From Psychrobacter sp. JCM 18901 (GTDB taxonomy: Bacteria; Pseudomonadota; Gammaproteobacteria; Pseudomonadales; Moraxellaceae), in assembly GCF_000586435.1 (NCBI RefSeq), contig NZ_BAWH01000018.1, positions 1 through 64,000 on the forward strand: a stretch of 64,000 bases of DNA. Direction: 5' to 3'. The position numbers and the translations under genes are program-made. Below, in pieces: positions 30,900-41,875 of this stretch. The notes beneath the pieces are model-generated. The model saw only the letters and a program-made list of their open reading frames with translations, was not told the DNA's origin and made no database searches. Position 1 is the first letter of the stretch, and the number at the start of each line of letters is the position of its first letter.

Positions 30900-31982
30900 T
30901 TAGCGATTTGGTAGCACATCTTTTACCATATCACGTAAGTCACGTAATGCTGTGACGGTGCTATCCCAATCTAGGCAGCCATCGGTGATCGATTTGCCGT
31001 ACTCAAGCTGGCTTAGATCAGCAGTCAATTTTTGATTGCCGCCTTTTAAGTGGCTCTCAATCATCATACCGATAATTGATTTATTGCCATTTTGAATTTG
31101 TTCAGCAACGTTTTTGATAACCATCGGTTGTAGGTAAGGGTCTTTACCTGAGTTAGCATGACTTGAGTCAATCATAATCTTGCTATTGGTCTTGCCTTTT
31201 GCCAGCTCATTTTCAACTTGAGCTACCGCAGTTTCATCATAGTTAGGTTTACCGTTACCACCGCGAAGTACCACGTGCGCGTAAGGGTTACCTTTAGATT
31301 TGATGATAGAGACTTTACCATCTGATGATAGACCTAAGAAGCTATGACCTTCTTTAACCGCTTGCATGGCATTTACAGCAACCGTCATACCACCATCAGT
31401 ACCGTTCTTAAAGCCAACTGGGCATGATAAACCAGAGCTCATTTCGCGATGCGTTTGGCTCTCAGTGGTACGTGCACCAATGGCTGACCAGCTGATTAGA
31501 TCCTGGATGTACTGCGGTGTATTTGGATCAAGTGCTTCAGTCGCGCAAGGTAGACCTTTTTCATTCAAATCAAGTAGCAGTTTACGAGCCGTGCGCAAGC
31601 CTTTTTCTATATCAAAGCTGTCATTCATGTCAGGGTCGTTGATCATGCCTTTCCAACCAACCGTCGTACGAGGTTTTTCAAAATAAACACGCATGACCAC
31701 AAATACACTGTCTTCGATTTCTTTTGCCAATACGGCTAAACGATCGGCATATTCGTGAGCGGCTTTGATATCGTGAATAGAGCAGGGGCCAATGACCACA
31801 AACAAACGCTTGTCTTTACCGTCCAAGATATCTTGAATAGTATTACGACCTTTTAGTACGGTGTTATACGCGTCGTCTGACAAAGGCAGCTCGGCTTTTA
31901 GCTCGGCGGGAGTAATCAAAGGAATAAATTTTTCAATATTCACGTCGTCAATATCTGCATTATGGGTAACTGATGTTGTCAT
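30900..31982 (-). CDS. aroG: 3-deoxy-7-phosphoheptulonate synthase (class I DAHP synthase)
   Basis: First step of the shikimate pathway: phosphoenolpyruvate plus erythrose 4-phosphate. The 360-residue, unbroken protein has FVVIGPCSIHD (with metal/PEP residues), RVYFEKPRTTVGWKG, the GARTTESQTHREMSSGLSCPVGFKNGTDG block and IMIDSSHANS. This is the AroF/AroG/AroH type; which aromatic amino acid inhibits it is not evident, so the symbol is approximate. No trp-like or tyr-like leader peptide was seen upstream. Confidence 0.9.
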   Translation of the reverse strand: MTTSVTHNADIDDVNIEKFIPLITPAELKAELPLSDDAYNTVLKGRNTIQDILDGKDKRLFVVIGPCSIHDIKAAHEYADRLAVLAKEIEDSVFVVMRVYFEKPRTTVGWKGMINDPDMNDSFDIEKGLRTARKLLLDLNEKGLPCATEALDPNTPQYIQDLISWSAIGARTTESQTHREMSSGLSCPVGFKNGTDGGMTVAVNAMQAVKEGHSFLGLSSDGKVSIIKSKGNPYAHVVLRGGNGKPNYDETAVAQVENELAKGKTNSKIMIDSSHANSGKDPYLQPMVIKNVAEQIQNGNKSIIGMMIESHLKGGNQKLTADLSQLEYGKSITDGCLDWDSTVTALRDLRDMVKDVLPNR

Positions 31983-32411
31983 GGTTATATATCGTCTAGC
32001 TGATTTATAGGAACATTCATTATGCGGACAAAAGTGTTGGTTGACAAGGGTAGTCGAGCAGTTAATTGACTGATAACTGGAATGAGAAAACTAAAACTTA
32101 GTTATACTTATAGAGACTTAGCATGATATTTGACGTTCTAAATGCACGTTTAGCATTTGGTTTTTCTATCTATTAATAAGAGTTGGTTGAGTTTTTGATG
32201 CATAACGCTCAGATTTTATGCGTGAATTTCGCTATTTGTATCATCGTCAAGTATGATAGCAACATTAGCGATGGGTGGCCCAAACTGTGGCATTAAAACA
32301 GTACGGATGAGTGTGCACATTATCCGTGAGGTCATATCGCTGATTTATTACGTTATATTTTATAATAACGGTTTATTTTATTTTGTGTATTTCTAATATC
32401 GAGAGCTTGTC
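31983..32411. other. Divergent intergenic region, DAHP synthase / lpxB
   Basis: 429 bp, AT-rich. One weak hairpin (AAATGC/GCATTT, 32140-32158) followed by T5 at 32161 resembles a terminator on the plus strand, with no gene before it. Otherwise nothing recognisable. Confidence 0.45.
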
Positions 32412-33726
32412 ATGACAGATTCTGCTACGTCTCATCACCATACTGACCTCATTCATCAAGCCGAGACGGATTCTCAAGTAGCAAATATAAATGCTACGTC
32501 GCTAGTGATAGGCATCGTCGCAGGTGAGGTATCTGGTGACAGCTTAGGCGCAGATTTTATGCGGCAAATGAATAATCTACGTGATGATATTGTCTGGGTA
32601 GGCGTAGGCGGTACAAAGATGCAGGCGCAAGGGCTACAAAGTATTTTCCCATTAGAGCGCTTGGCAGTAATGGGTCTGGTTGAAGTCATGTCGCAGCTAC
32701 CAGATTTGCTCAAAGCGCGCCGCGAGCTACTGAGCGCATTTAAGGCTTCTAATATTGATTGGTTCGTCGGTATTGATGCACCTGATTTTAATTTGCGAGT
32801 ATCCAAAAAAACTAAAACCCCAAGGCGTGTTCTGTGTGCAGTACGTCAGTCCTTCTATCTGGCGTGGCGTGAGTCGCGTATCCATAATATTAAAGCGGCG
32901 ACCAATTTGGTGCTATGCCTATTCCCGTTTGAGTTGCCAGTTTATGAGCGACATAACCATCCGGCTATCTGTGTGGGTCATCCCTTACTACGAACCATTG
33001 ATCAGAACCTGATCAATACACCAATCAATCAACGTCGCAGTGAGTTGGTCTGGGACAATGATGGGTTGCAGCAGTTCTTCATCGAACGCTTTGATGATGT
33101 GAGTCAGCTTATTTGTGTGATGCCAGGCTCTAGCGCGGTGAAATTACGGCTATTCTGCCATTGATGCTTGATGGTATCCAAAAGTTAATCCTGTTAGATC
33201 CTAAGCTGTGCTTCATCATTCCAACAGTCGATCAAAACCATCAATATATCGTACAAGAAGTGATCGACCAACGCTCAGAGCAGTTACGTGAGGCAATTGT
33301 GGTGGTCTACGATGATACCCAGCCAGAATTTAGCAACATGCCATGGCGGCATCAGATATCGTGATGCTGGCATCTGGGACAGCAACGCTAGAGGCAATGC
33401 TGCTTGAACGGCCGATGGTAGTGGTCTATCAATTAAATCAGCTCACTTACCAAATAGCCAAGCGTCTGGTAAAAGTACCATATGTGGCATTGCCTAATAT
33501 ATTGGCTAATGCGCCAATCGTACCTGAGCTGATTCAAGAGCAGGCGAGCGGTGACAATATTTGCCGAACCGTAATGCGATTGCTACAACCACGCGCTTAT
33601 GCCGAGCAATTACACGACTTACTAGTGACAAAGCAGTTACTACAGCAACAAAGTAACCATGAGCCTGCAAACAGCGTGATTGAACAGTGGTTTATCCAAA
33701 ATACCGATACTATTAATCCTAATTAA
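32412..33726 (+). CDS. lpxB: Lipid-A-disaccharide synthase, multiple frameshifts
   Basis: Joins UDP-2,3-diacylglucosamine and lipid X into the lipid A disaccharide (GT19). Markers are [69 protein letters not shown], and the C-terminal [16 protein letters not shown] and MVVVYQLN. Breaks occur at A7 32805-32811, near 32864, near 33135 (MPGSS region) and near 33345. The first two compensate, leaving about 17 nonsense residues ([17 protein letters not shown]) where [18 protein letters not shown] is expected. An essential gene in four pieces argues for sequencing error. rnhB follows 22 bp later, a common pairing. Confidence 0.9.
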
Positions 33727-33748
33727 ACAAGAAAGACCTTCTAATATT

Positions 33749-34627
33749 ATGCATATTCAACACAGTACAGAAAGCTCAGCTCAAATAATTGACATTAATA
33801 TTGAGCATATTGACGTCAAAGGACAATATATTCAGTTAGCAGCGCCCATACGTTTATATGGGCAAATGAATACCGCTGAGTTACTTACTCAATATCTGAC
33901 TAATGATAACCAAGAGGCGGAGAAGTCAATACTACAAATCGGCGTTGATGAAGCAGGGCGCGGCCCGCTACTAGGCAGCGTCAATGTGGCGGCGGCAATA
34001 TTACCTGCGACTTGGTCAGGGCTCATTGAGGAACAACCGCTCAAAGACACACCGTTGTCGATACTGACAGATTCCAAACAACTGAGTGAAAAAAAGCGCG
34101 ATATCCTTTATCCATTGGTTCAGCAGCATGCTATCGGTTATATCATCGCTGATATACCAGCAGCAGTAATCGATCAAGTGAATATCTTGCAGGCAACAAT
34201 GCTTGGTATGCGCTTATGTACCGAATCGTTGCTAGAAGTGATTTTTAAAAGCTTTTCGACCGCGGAAAATGCTAAAAGTACGTCGCTCAATCAATTTAAA
34301 GTCGAAGTACTATTTGATGGAAATCGTTGTCCTGACTTGAATTATGATAGCTTTAAAAAGTTAGAGGTAGCGCCATTTGCAATTGATTGTCAAGCATGGG
34401 TAAAAGGCGATGCGCGTCATACTAGTATTGCAGCGGCCAGTATATTGGCAAAAGTAAGTCGTGATGAATCAATGTATACACTGGATGCTCAATATCCGGA
34501 ATACGGTATTGCTAAACACAAAGGCTATCCGACGCGCGCACACATGGAAGCAATCGAAAAACATGGTGTCTTGCCAACGCATAGACGTAGTTTTGCACCA
34601 GTGAGAAAAGCGCTAGAAATACAGTAG
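33749..34627 (+). CDS. rnhB: Ribonuclease HII
   Basis: Cleaves RNA of RNA-DNA hybrids and removes misincorporated ribonucleotides. The catalytic DEDD residues are visible in [15 protein letters not shown] (Asp, Glu), [10 protein letters not shown] and [34 protein letters not shown] and THRRSF close the domain. Before the catalytic domain there are about 65 extra residues, longer than E. coli RnhB. The frame is open from 33680 but ATG 33749 is the likely start. Unbroken; 22 bp after lpxB. Confidence 0.9.
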   Translation: MHIQHSTESSAQIIDINIEHIDVKGQYIQLAAPIRLYGQMNTAELLTQYLTNDNQEAEKSILQIGVDEAGRGPLLGSVNVAAAILPATWSGLIEEQPLKDTPLSILTDSKQLSEKKRDILYPLVQQHAIGYIIADIPAAVIDQVNILQATMLGMRLCTESLLEVIFKSFSTAENAKSTSLNQFKVEVLFDGNRCPDLNYDSFKKLEVAPFAIDCQAWVKGDARHTSIAAASILAKVSRDESMYTLDAQYPEYGIAKHKGYPTRAHMEAIEKHGVLPTHRRSFAPVRKALEIQ

Positions 34628-34976
34628 CTATAAACAAGTGGCTATAGAAAAGTGGCTATAGAAAAGTGACTATAGAAACATGTTCATGAAAAAATGACTG
34701 TATAGCGGAGACAAAAGAATCGTACTTTATAGATGATATCTTTGCCTTGAAAATAGCTTAAGCATAGTGTTGATTTATAGACCTAAAAAGAAACCTGTTA
34801 CTTGCAATCAGCGAGTAGCAAGTTTTTTACAAAATAATGAGCAAAAGTTCATAACTTGTAATACAATAGACATTATATTGAAATAAAACACTGTTAAATC
34901 AATCACTAACTACCCTGTAACTGATTTTTATTCTCATTGCTTTTCACAAGCAGGTTATTACTTTATAGGATGAGCG
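34628..34976. other. Intergenic region with short tandem repeats and weak terminator
   Basis: Three near-identical copies of AAGTGGCTATAGAA at about 34636-34680 follow rnhB. Further on, CTTGC/GCAAG with T6 (34799-34829) is a plausible terminator. The last 150 bp would hold the promoter of the CAP-domain gene. Confidence 0.55.
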
Positions 34977-36232
34977 ATGACTTCTTATACTTCTCAAAAA
35001 AATCTTGCGGCAGTGCTATTTTTAACGATATTCCTCAGCGCGTGCGGCGGAGGTGGGGATTCTGATAGCAGTTCTACATCTGCTAATACACCAGACAGTT
35101 CACAAAATGATGAAACAGCCCAGCCAACCACGTCGGAACCTATTATTTCTGCACCGATTATAGCGACACCAACTAGTCAAGGTGACGAGCCAAGCGATGG
35201 TACTCCTAACGCTGGTGATAATGGGTCAGCTGATAATAATGTACAAGCAGCATTAAGTGCAAATAATCAGTTCAGTCTAGCAAGAACCAGCTGTGGTCTA
35301 AATGGTTTATCCGTTGATACAGAATTAGACGATATTGCCATTCAGCACGCAAATTACATTAAATATGTATTTGCCAATAGCTCACCAACCAGCTTTAACG
35401 CGCATTTTGAAAATGAAATCAGCGATATTGCTAGTGTGACAGGTTCTAACAATCCTTTTTTTCAGTGGATTAGATTTGGCAGATCGATTGATCAATGCAG
35501 ACTATGGCAACTCTCAATATGGTGTCACTGAAAACATTGCCCAGTCTGTCTATTACAGCTCGGCAGGCAATTTTTTTGAGTACAGAAGCCGTGGCAAGCT
35601 CTATGGCAAAGTCGTTGTTGTCAGCGCCTTATCATCTACGCTCTTTAATGTTGCCAACTTCAGGCGTAGTAGGAACAGGGATGGTTACCTATACGCCTAG
35701 TAGTAAAAATGCTGCTAACAATAAAGGCTATGTTTTGGTAAGCAATGCTGCAGGGACAAAAACCACGACAAATAAAACGTTTGAAGGTGTTTTTACGTAT
35801 CCATGTCAAGATGTGACGGGGACAGTTACTGCACTTTATAACGAAACCCCAAATCCAGTCAGAGGCTCTGGGCGCAATTTACGTACTGATCCTATCGGAC
35901 AGCCGGTTTATATCAACATGCCATCCGCTGATAAAGTTAAAGTGAGTAATGTTAAATTCCGAGATGTGCAGCGTAATATAGATGTGCCGACTCAATTGCT
36001 TGATTCTGACAATGATCCGTACAAAGGTACGAATTATGCGCTACCAACAAATGAAGCATTTATCTTGCCATTAACGGATGCGCTGAAAAGCTGTGAATCA
36101 GGTAGTAATAAAGGTGGTAATTGCGGACTTTATGGCAATAGCAAATATAAGGTCAGCTTTGATATTTTGGTTGACGATAAAACATTAGAGCAGCAGTCAT
36201 TTACGTTTACTACTGGTAAGGTAAATTACTGA
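34977..36232 (+). CDS. CAP (SCP/YkwD)-domain lipoprotein, frameshifted
   Basis: Predicted lipoprotein: signal ending in lipobox FLSAC, then a Gly, Ser/Thr/Pro-rich linker to about residue 90. A CAP domain follows: a helix with HANYIKYV, ADRLINADYGNSQYGVTENIAQS, and APYHLRSLMLPTSGVVGTGM, the pattern of bacterial CAP domains (GENIA, pY.HR). A C-terminal beta-rich region ends at 36232. Breaks occur at T7 35456-35462 and T7 35571-35577; six T in each restore one frame of about 418 residues. Bacterial CAP proteins are poorly understood; a surface role is inferred. Confidence 0.75.
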
Positions 36233-36264
36233 TAAGTATCTAATACTTTCTAAATATTTATCGT

Positions 36265-36309
36265 AAAAAAGAAGGTCTGAACCAATGATATGATTCAGAC
36301 CTTCTTTTT
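36265..36309. terminator. Bidirectional terminator between CAP lipoprotein and DUF924 gene
   Basis: GAAGGTCTGAA and TTCAGACCTTC pair; A6 and T5 flank them. Confidence 0.9.
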
Positions 36310-36368
36310 ATGTAATAATTTTTTGCATAATAACTTTGATTATCTTAATGCAATACTAGAAATGTGGC

Positions 36369-37033
36369 TTAAAACGATGAATTAGGCTGTTTTAAAAAGT
36401 TTTTTTCATCTTCGGTTGAGTCGCGATTTAGTACCTCGTTGCGATGTGGATATCGCCCGAATTGATCGATGATTTGTTTGTGACGATGTTCAAAATCTAA
36501 TGTATTTGCATCATCTAATTGCTCAAATAGCGGTAGATAACGCTTATGAATCATGGCCGATTCAGAGTGCATAAACGGTATGATAATAAATCTACGCCAT
36601 TGCATCGGTAGCGTATCAAAATAAGGCTGTTGAATGGCTTCTTGGGCGAGTGCTAATGCCATACCGTCTTGCGCAAATGCACTTGCTTGTCCGCGACATA
36701 AATTGCGTGAAAACTGATCCAGCACAATAATTTCTGCCAAGCGTCCTGCCAACGCCGTTATCGAGCTATTACCATCTAATGAGGACTCTGCGATACGCCA
36801 AGTGACACATTCGCCTTGCTTTGCTGCATGCCAAATGTCGCCAAACTTATCTTGTATCTGCTTATCAAACGATCGTTTTGTTCAAACCAGTACGCTTCAT
36901 TGTTTTTATCAAACCAAAAATCCAACACGGCACGCGCATCAGGATCTAGATAAGTCAAATCTATGTTTTTCGGATCCAATTGTGATGAATGGGATCGACT
37001 GGCTGAGGTGGAATAATCGGTTGAGAGTGCCAT
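36369..37033 (-). CDS. DUF924 family protein, frameshifted
   Basis: About 221 residues. The DUF924 pattern is clear: AVLDFWFDKNNEAYWFEQ at the start, LAEIIVLDQFSRNLCRGQASAFAQD, IIIPFMHSESAMIHKRYLPLF and the C-terminal RYPHRN. The TPR-like helical fold is known but the biochemical role is not. The break near 36867 is a missing T (DR-FDKQIQDKFGDIWHAAKQGEC expected in the other frame). It lies divergent from nspC, with about 100 bp between the starts. Confidence 0.85.
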
Positions 37034-37132
37034 AAGATATTCTAATTATGATGAATTTAGTCTACTATAGCGCAAATATTTATATCTGTCTGTCAAGATA
37101 GCAACAGCAGAGTGTCTATTAGGTAATCTATT

Positions 37133-38372
37133 ATGAATGCAAAAAATCTAGAGAATTCTATCAACGCGACATTGCCACCAACGCCTTACTACGTGCTTGA
37201 TGAAGCGGCCATCGTTGCCAATATGAAAATCATCGCAAGGCTATGTGAGCTGTCTGGTGCAAAAGCATTGTTGGCACTAAAATGCTTTGCCACATGGGGT
37301 GTTTTTGATGTGATGCAGCCTTATCTGCATGGCACGACTTCGTCTTCACTTAATGAAGTGAGATTGGGCTATGAACTTTGGTAATAACGATGATGCCAGT
37401 AGCAGCGATAAAAAAGAAACGCACGCTTATAGCGTCGCCTATAGTGCAGATGAAATCCCTGAAGTACTGAACTATGCGGATAAAATAATCTTTAACTCAA
37501 TCTCACAGCTCAACGCTTTTAAAGCACAAGCCGCCGCGCAAAATATACCTGTAGGTCTACGACTCAATCCAAAGACCAGCAACTCATCGTTTTTGATTGC
37601 TGATCCTGCGCGTCCATTCAGCCGTCTTGGTGAGCATGACAAAGAGAAAATCGCAGCGGTACTTGGCGATATCACTGGCGTCATGATTCATAACAATTGC
37701 GAAAATGACAGCTTTGAAGCCTTTAGTGAAAGCTTGGCAGATATCGAAGCTAGATTTGGTGATATTTTGGCGCAGCTTGAGTGGGTGAGTTTGGGCGGCG
37801 GTATCCACTTTATCGCTCCTGGTTATCCATTAGAAAAATTGGCTGCACGTTTGAAAGCGTTTAGCGAAACCTATGGCGTGCAAGTCTATCTTGAGCCAGG
37901 TGAGGCAAGTATTCATGGTGCAGGCACGTTGGTAACTACTGTATTGGATACCATGCATAACGAAAAAAACCTAGCAGTCGTCGATGCTTCTATCGAAGCG
38001 CATATGCTTGATCTATTGATTTATCGTGAGTCCGCACCGATTGCCGCGATTAACCAGACAGTTGCCAATATTGCGCCTATCGGTAATCCTGCAGAAGCTG
38101 CACCGTCTGAAGCGAATGCTGAGTCAGCAGACCATACTATTATTTATGGTCGTTCTTGCTTGGCAGGTGATATCTTTGGTGAGTATGCATTACCGAGTAA
38201 TCTTCAGATAGGTGATAAGATTGCCTTTGGTAATGCTGCCGGTTATACGATGGTCAAGAAAAACTGGTTCAACGGTGTCAACATGCCAGCGATAGTCATC
38301 CGCCGATTGGATGGCAGTATCGATATCCAACGTGAGTTCGATTATCAAGACTATAAAGCCAGCTTGTCTTAA
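37133..38372 (+). CDS. nspC: Carboxynorspermidine decarboxylase, frameshifted
   Basis: PLP enzyme that decarboxylates carboxynorspermidine or carboxyspermidine to the polyamine. Fold type III alanine-racemase-like barrel: the PLP Lys is in [46 protein letters not shown] and [14 protein letters not shown] are typical NspC segments. The frame breaks near 37378, just after RLGYE. Around residues 320-335 an Ala/Glu-rich stretch ([16 protein letters not shown]) appears as an insertion. About 412 residues when joined. The next gene supplies its substrate. Confidence 0.9.
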
Positions 38373-38490
38373 CGCGATACTTTCGCGCCTTTTCTACATT
38401 AGAAAACAAAGGCTTAGTCTTAATAATAGGTGATTTTAAGGTATCTGCTATTGATACATTATTTTTTACCGATAAGGGAATAAAAATTGT

Positions 38491-38532
38491 TATAATCGCG
38501 TCGGGCAAATAATGGAGTATTATTTGCCCGAC
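38491..38532 (+). promoter_or_regulatory. TATAAT promoter element and leader hairpin before carboxynorspermidine synthase
   Basis: Perfect TATAAT (38491-38496) lies 4 bases before a perfect 14-bp stem (GTCGGGCAAATAAT, 38500-38513, with 38519-38532). A transcript from this promoter would begin at or inside the hairpin. Further on, TGCGTG (from 38535) can pair with CACGCA (near 38570) across a T-rich loop. There is no T run after the first hairpin. Total leader is about 145 bases. Confidence 0.55.
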
Positions 38533-38648
38533 GGGTGCGTGGGTTTTCCTCGGTCTTCCTTTTTAATTCACGCATATCATTCACTCGTTTCTGTTTTGCA
38601 TAGCCGCTATCAATGGTATCGACAGGGACACAAAGGAGGATTGTTCAT

Positions 38649-39923
38649 TGAACACAAACCAACAAGCTAAGCCCAACAAAAAAAGACGTACTGATCATCG
38701 GAGCAGGCGGTGTCGCTCAAGTGGTCGCGCATAAGTGTGCGATGCATAATGATGTGCTTGGCGAGATCCATATCGCCTCACGTACCAAAGACAAATGCGA
38801 TGCCATCGCGCAGAGCGTAAAAGAAAAAGACAGCTTTAAGCAGGCTGCAGTCTTGCATACACATCAGGTCGATGCCATGGACAGCCAAGCACTCGTGCAG
38901 CTGATACAAGACACAAAAATACAGATACTTATTAATGTTGGCTCGGCATTTATCAATATGACCGTACTAGAAGCTTGTATTGAAACAGGCACGGCATATA
39001 TAGATACGGCTATTCACGAAGATCCACGCAAGATTTGTGAGACGCCGCCGTGGTACAACAACTACGAGTGGCAACGCAAACAGCGCTGTGCAGACAATAA
39101 TGTCACTGCTATTTTAGGTGCAGGCTTTGATCCCGGTATGGTCAATGCGTATGCACGCTTGGGTTATGACATGATGGATGCAGGATCTGTGACTGATATT
39201 GACATCATTGATATCAATGCGGGCAGTCATGGCAAATACTTTGCGACTAACTTTGACCCAGAGATCAACTTCCGTGAATTCACCGGTACGGTTTACTCTT
39301 GGCAAGACAGCAAGTGGCAGTCTAACAAAATGTTTGAAGTCAAACGTACGGATGATTTGCCAGTTGTGGGTGTGCAGAACAGCTATCTGAGTGGTCATGA
39401 TGAAGTGCATTCATTGTCAGCCAATCTAGATGTGCCAAACATCCGTTTTTGGATGGGCTTTGGTGAGCACTACATCAATGTCTTCACCGTGCTACAGAGC
39501 TTAGGATTACTTTCTGAGCAGCCAGTGATGACGGCTGAAGGCCAAGAAGTGGTGCCGCTAAAAGTCGTGAAGGCGGTGCTACCAGATCCAAGCTCGCTGG
39601 CACCAGAATATACAGGCAAGACCTGCATTGGTGATAAAGTAAAAGGCAAGATTAATGGCGTTGAGACGGAAGTGTTTATCTATAATGTCTCAGATCATAA
39701 AGATGCTTACAATGAAGTTGGTAGCCAAGGTATCTCGTATACCGCAGGTGTGCCGCCTGTTGCTGCTGCGATACTGGTCGCAACTGGCGAATGGGATGCA
39801 GGCAAGATGGTCAATGTCGAAGAGCTAGATGCTAAGCCATTTATCAATCTACTAAATAAGATTGGTCTGCCAACGCGTATTAAAGATAGCGAAGGTGATA
39901 GAGCACTTGAGTTTGATATTTAA
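38649..39923 (+). CDS. Carboxynorspermidine synthase (saccharopine dehydrogenase family), frameshifted
   Basis: Reductively condenses aspartate semialdehyde with a diamine to give carboxynorspermidine or carboxyspermidine, feeding NspC. The Rossmann motif is DVLIIGAGGVAQVVAHK. Further family blocks: INVGSAFINMTVLEACIETGTAYIDTA, ILGAGFDPGMVNAYARLG and GHDEVHSL. The frame breaks at A7 38678-38684; six A give NKKDVLIIGAGG. The strong site AGGAGGA (38634-38640) points to a TTG at 38649 as start; if the T before the G is an extra base this would be ATG. About 424 residues. Synthesis next to nspC marks the alternative spermidine route. Confidence 0.88.
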
Positions 39924-39941
39924 ATAGCAAATGTTATTTAG

Positions 39942-39973
39942 AAAAGCCTGTCTTTTATAGATAGGCTTTTTTT
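39942..39973 (+). terminator. Terminator after carboxynorspermidine synthase
   Basis: AAAGCCTGTCT and AGATAGGCTTT form a stem with one G-U pair, followed by T run. Confidence 0.85.
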
Positions 39974-40131
39974 GTGTCTGGCTGTATTGTAAAAAAAGAG
40001 AAGCTTGATTCACTATTTTCATGGGATGATTAGATACTACTAACGAGGATCGAGAGCTGATGTTTTCAATGTTAATATATAACGAATAAGATTTATGAAG
40101 CCCGCCTGATATTTGAGAAATAGGATTAAAT

Positions 40132-40671
40132 ATGGATATGGACGAGGTTTTTGCTGCTATAGCAGGTGAAACATTAGAGGTTTATCAGGACAAATATAAG
40201 TTACGCTCAAGAATATTAAATGAAGCAAGTCAGTATATAGAAACAGATTCTTCAGATTGGCCACCTATCACCTTTAATTGGGACTTATCAAAAGAAGGTC
40301 AACGCTTCTCTTTAGATGGTGAAAATGAATCAAGTTTTAAAACTCGCTATCCAGAAGGCTTTATATTGGGAACGGTGAAATTAGATGCTCTAGATAAAAA
40401 ACTATGTCATTTTAGCCGTAGAGATGAAGGTGAGTTGTGGACGGTAGGGTATAAAAGTAGACTGGCATATTTGATTGTTTATTTATCTGAAAAGAGACCT
40501 ATATCACCGCCACTGGTAAAACCTCACCTTATCGGTGAGGTCATGTTGAAGGGTGGCCATCACCGGTATGCTATTGCAAAAGAATTAGGGGAGAAGTATA
40601 TTCCTATTTATGTAGAGCCAAAGTATAGAAAAGAAATCGATAAACTCATGGAAATAGATTGGATTAGCTAG
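40132..40671 (+). CDS. Orphan hypothetical protein with ParB/sulfiredoxin-like C-terminal motif
   Basis: A 179-residue soluble protein that I do not recognise. The part from about 130 to 165 (LKGGHHRYAIAKELGEKYIPIYV) resembles the GGHHR...A segment of ParB-N/sulfiredoxin-like domains, where the His/Arg pair contacts nucleotide. The N-terminal 120 residues are acidic and show no motif. The gene is more AT-rich than its neighbours and stands alone between a terminator and htpX, which fits an acquired accessory gene (for example an immunity or modification protein), but nothing proves that. Confidence 0.65.
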   Translation: MDMDEVFAAIAGETLEVYQDKYKLRSRILNEASQYIETDSSDWPPITFNWDLSKEGQRFSLDGENESSFKTRYPEGFILGTVKLDALDKKLCHFSRRDEGELWTVGYKSRLAYLIVYLSEKRPISPPLVKPHLIGEVMLKGGHHRYAIAKELGEKYIPIYVEPKYRKEIDKLMEIDWIS

Positions 40672-40736
40672 AGTAGTGAAATACACACTGTACGCTATAT
40701 AAGCGTTTTTATGACAGCGTAATTATGTTTTCTTCA

Positions 40737-41654
40737 TCACCTTTCACTAGGATTATATTCTCTCAACGCCGCAATACGGTCATCAAGCGTTGGGTGTGAA
40801 CGGAATAGGTTGGCAATACTAAAGCCTTGCGTTTGTCCTGATGAGATCGCAAATGCTTTCATACTCTCAGGCATTTGATCTGGTCGCTGTGCAGAAGGAC
40901 GAAGCGCATCAAGCGCCCTAATCATTTTTTTTCGCGGCTGGCAAGCTTTGCGCCCATTTGATCTGCACGGAATTCACGTAAGCGTGAAAACCACATGACG
41001 ATAGCAGACGCTAAAAACCCAAGTAAGATATCCATTACGATACTGGTAATAAAGTAACCAATACCTGGGCGATCACTGGTATTTTTAAACACAGTACGAT
41101 CAACGAAACTACCGACAATACGTGCAAAGAACATTACAAACGCATTGACCACGCCTTGAATGAGGGCAAGGGTTACCATATCACCGTTAGCCACATGACC
41201 AATCTCATGCGCCAATACGGCTTCGACTTCATCTTGATTCATATTTTGTAGTAGACCAGACGAAACCGCTACCAGTGCTTTATTTTTATTCCAGCCAGTC
41301 GCAAAGGCATTTGGCTGCGAATTATTAAAAATACCAACCTCAGGCATACCGATATTTACGGCTCGTGCTTGTTTGGCGACTGTATCAACTAACCATTGCT
41401 CAGTAGCGGTGCGTGGCGATTCTATGACTACCGTACCAGTGGATCTTTTGGCCATCCATTTTGATATAAATAGCGACACCATCGAGCCGACCATACCGTA
41501 GATACCACACATAACGGCAAGGCTAATGTAGTTAAGACCACCTGCGCTGTGCACGCCGCCAATCCCAAAAAAACCTCGATAAAATACCAAACACAATGCT
41601 AAATACCACAATCACTGCTAAGTTGGTTAATAAAAATAATCCAATACGCATCAT
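40737..41654 (-). CDS. htpX: Membrane-bound zinc protease HtpX, frameshifted
   Basis: Heat-shock M48 protease of the inner membrane that degrades misfolded membrane proteins. [21 protein letters not shown] is the first membrane segment, [20 protein letters not shown] carries the HExxH zinc site, and two more membrane segments follow; [15 protein letters not shown] holds the third ligand. The last part is [12 protein letters not shown]. Breaks: plus-strand A7 41567-41573 (six give [14 protein letters not shown]) and T8 40925-40932 just before MIRALDALR. About 305 residues when joined, near E. coli HtpX (293). Start 41654 has GGAAG about 8 bases upstream. Confidence 0.9.
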
Positions 41655-41875
41655 GATGCTAACTTCCTATTTACAATGTCGGTATGGCCTCGATAGACGG
41701 TTATCTAAGAGGTTTGTTTGTTATGATAGATTTTACTGTGATTTTGACCGTAATGTTAGAAAAAATAGCTTTTTATAAGTGGTGACAGAGATAGGGTGAT
41801 TATTTTGGGGAATGCCGTACAATACCTGGCTGGTTTTAGCAGATTAGAAAAGTAGAAGATGAGGAGTAGTAATTT

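Noticed and set aside
32138-32165. Terminator-like hairpin with T5 upstream of lpxB
   Set aside because: The stem is short with weak pairs and no gene or promoter before it on that strand was identified.
32812-32864. Unusual residues [17 protein letters not shown] in LpxB as a lineage-specific insert
   Set aside because: Two opposite indels create it; the other frame gives [18 protein letters not shown], which fits the family.
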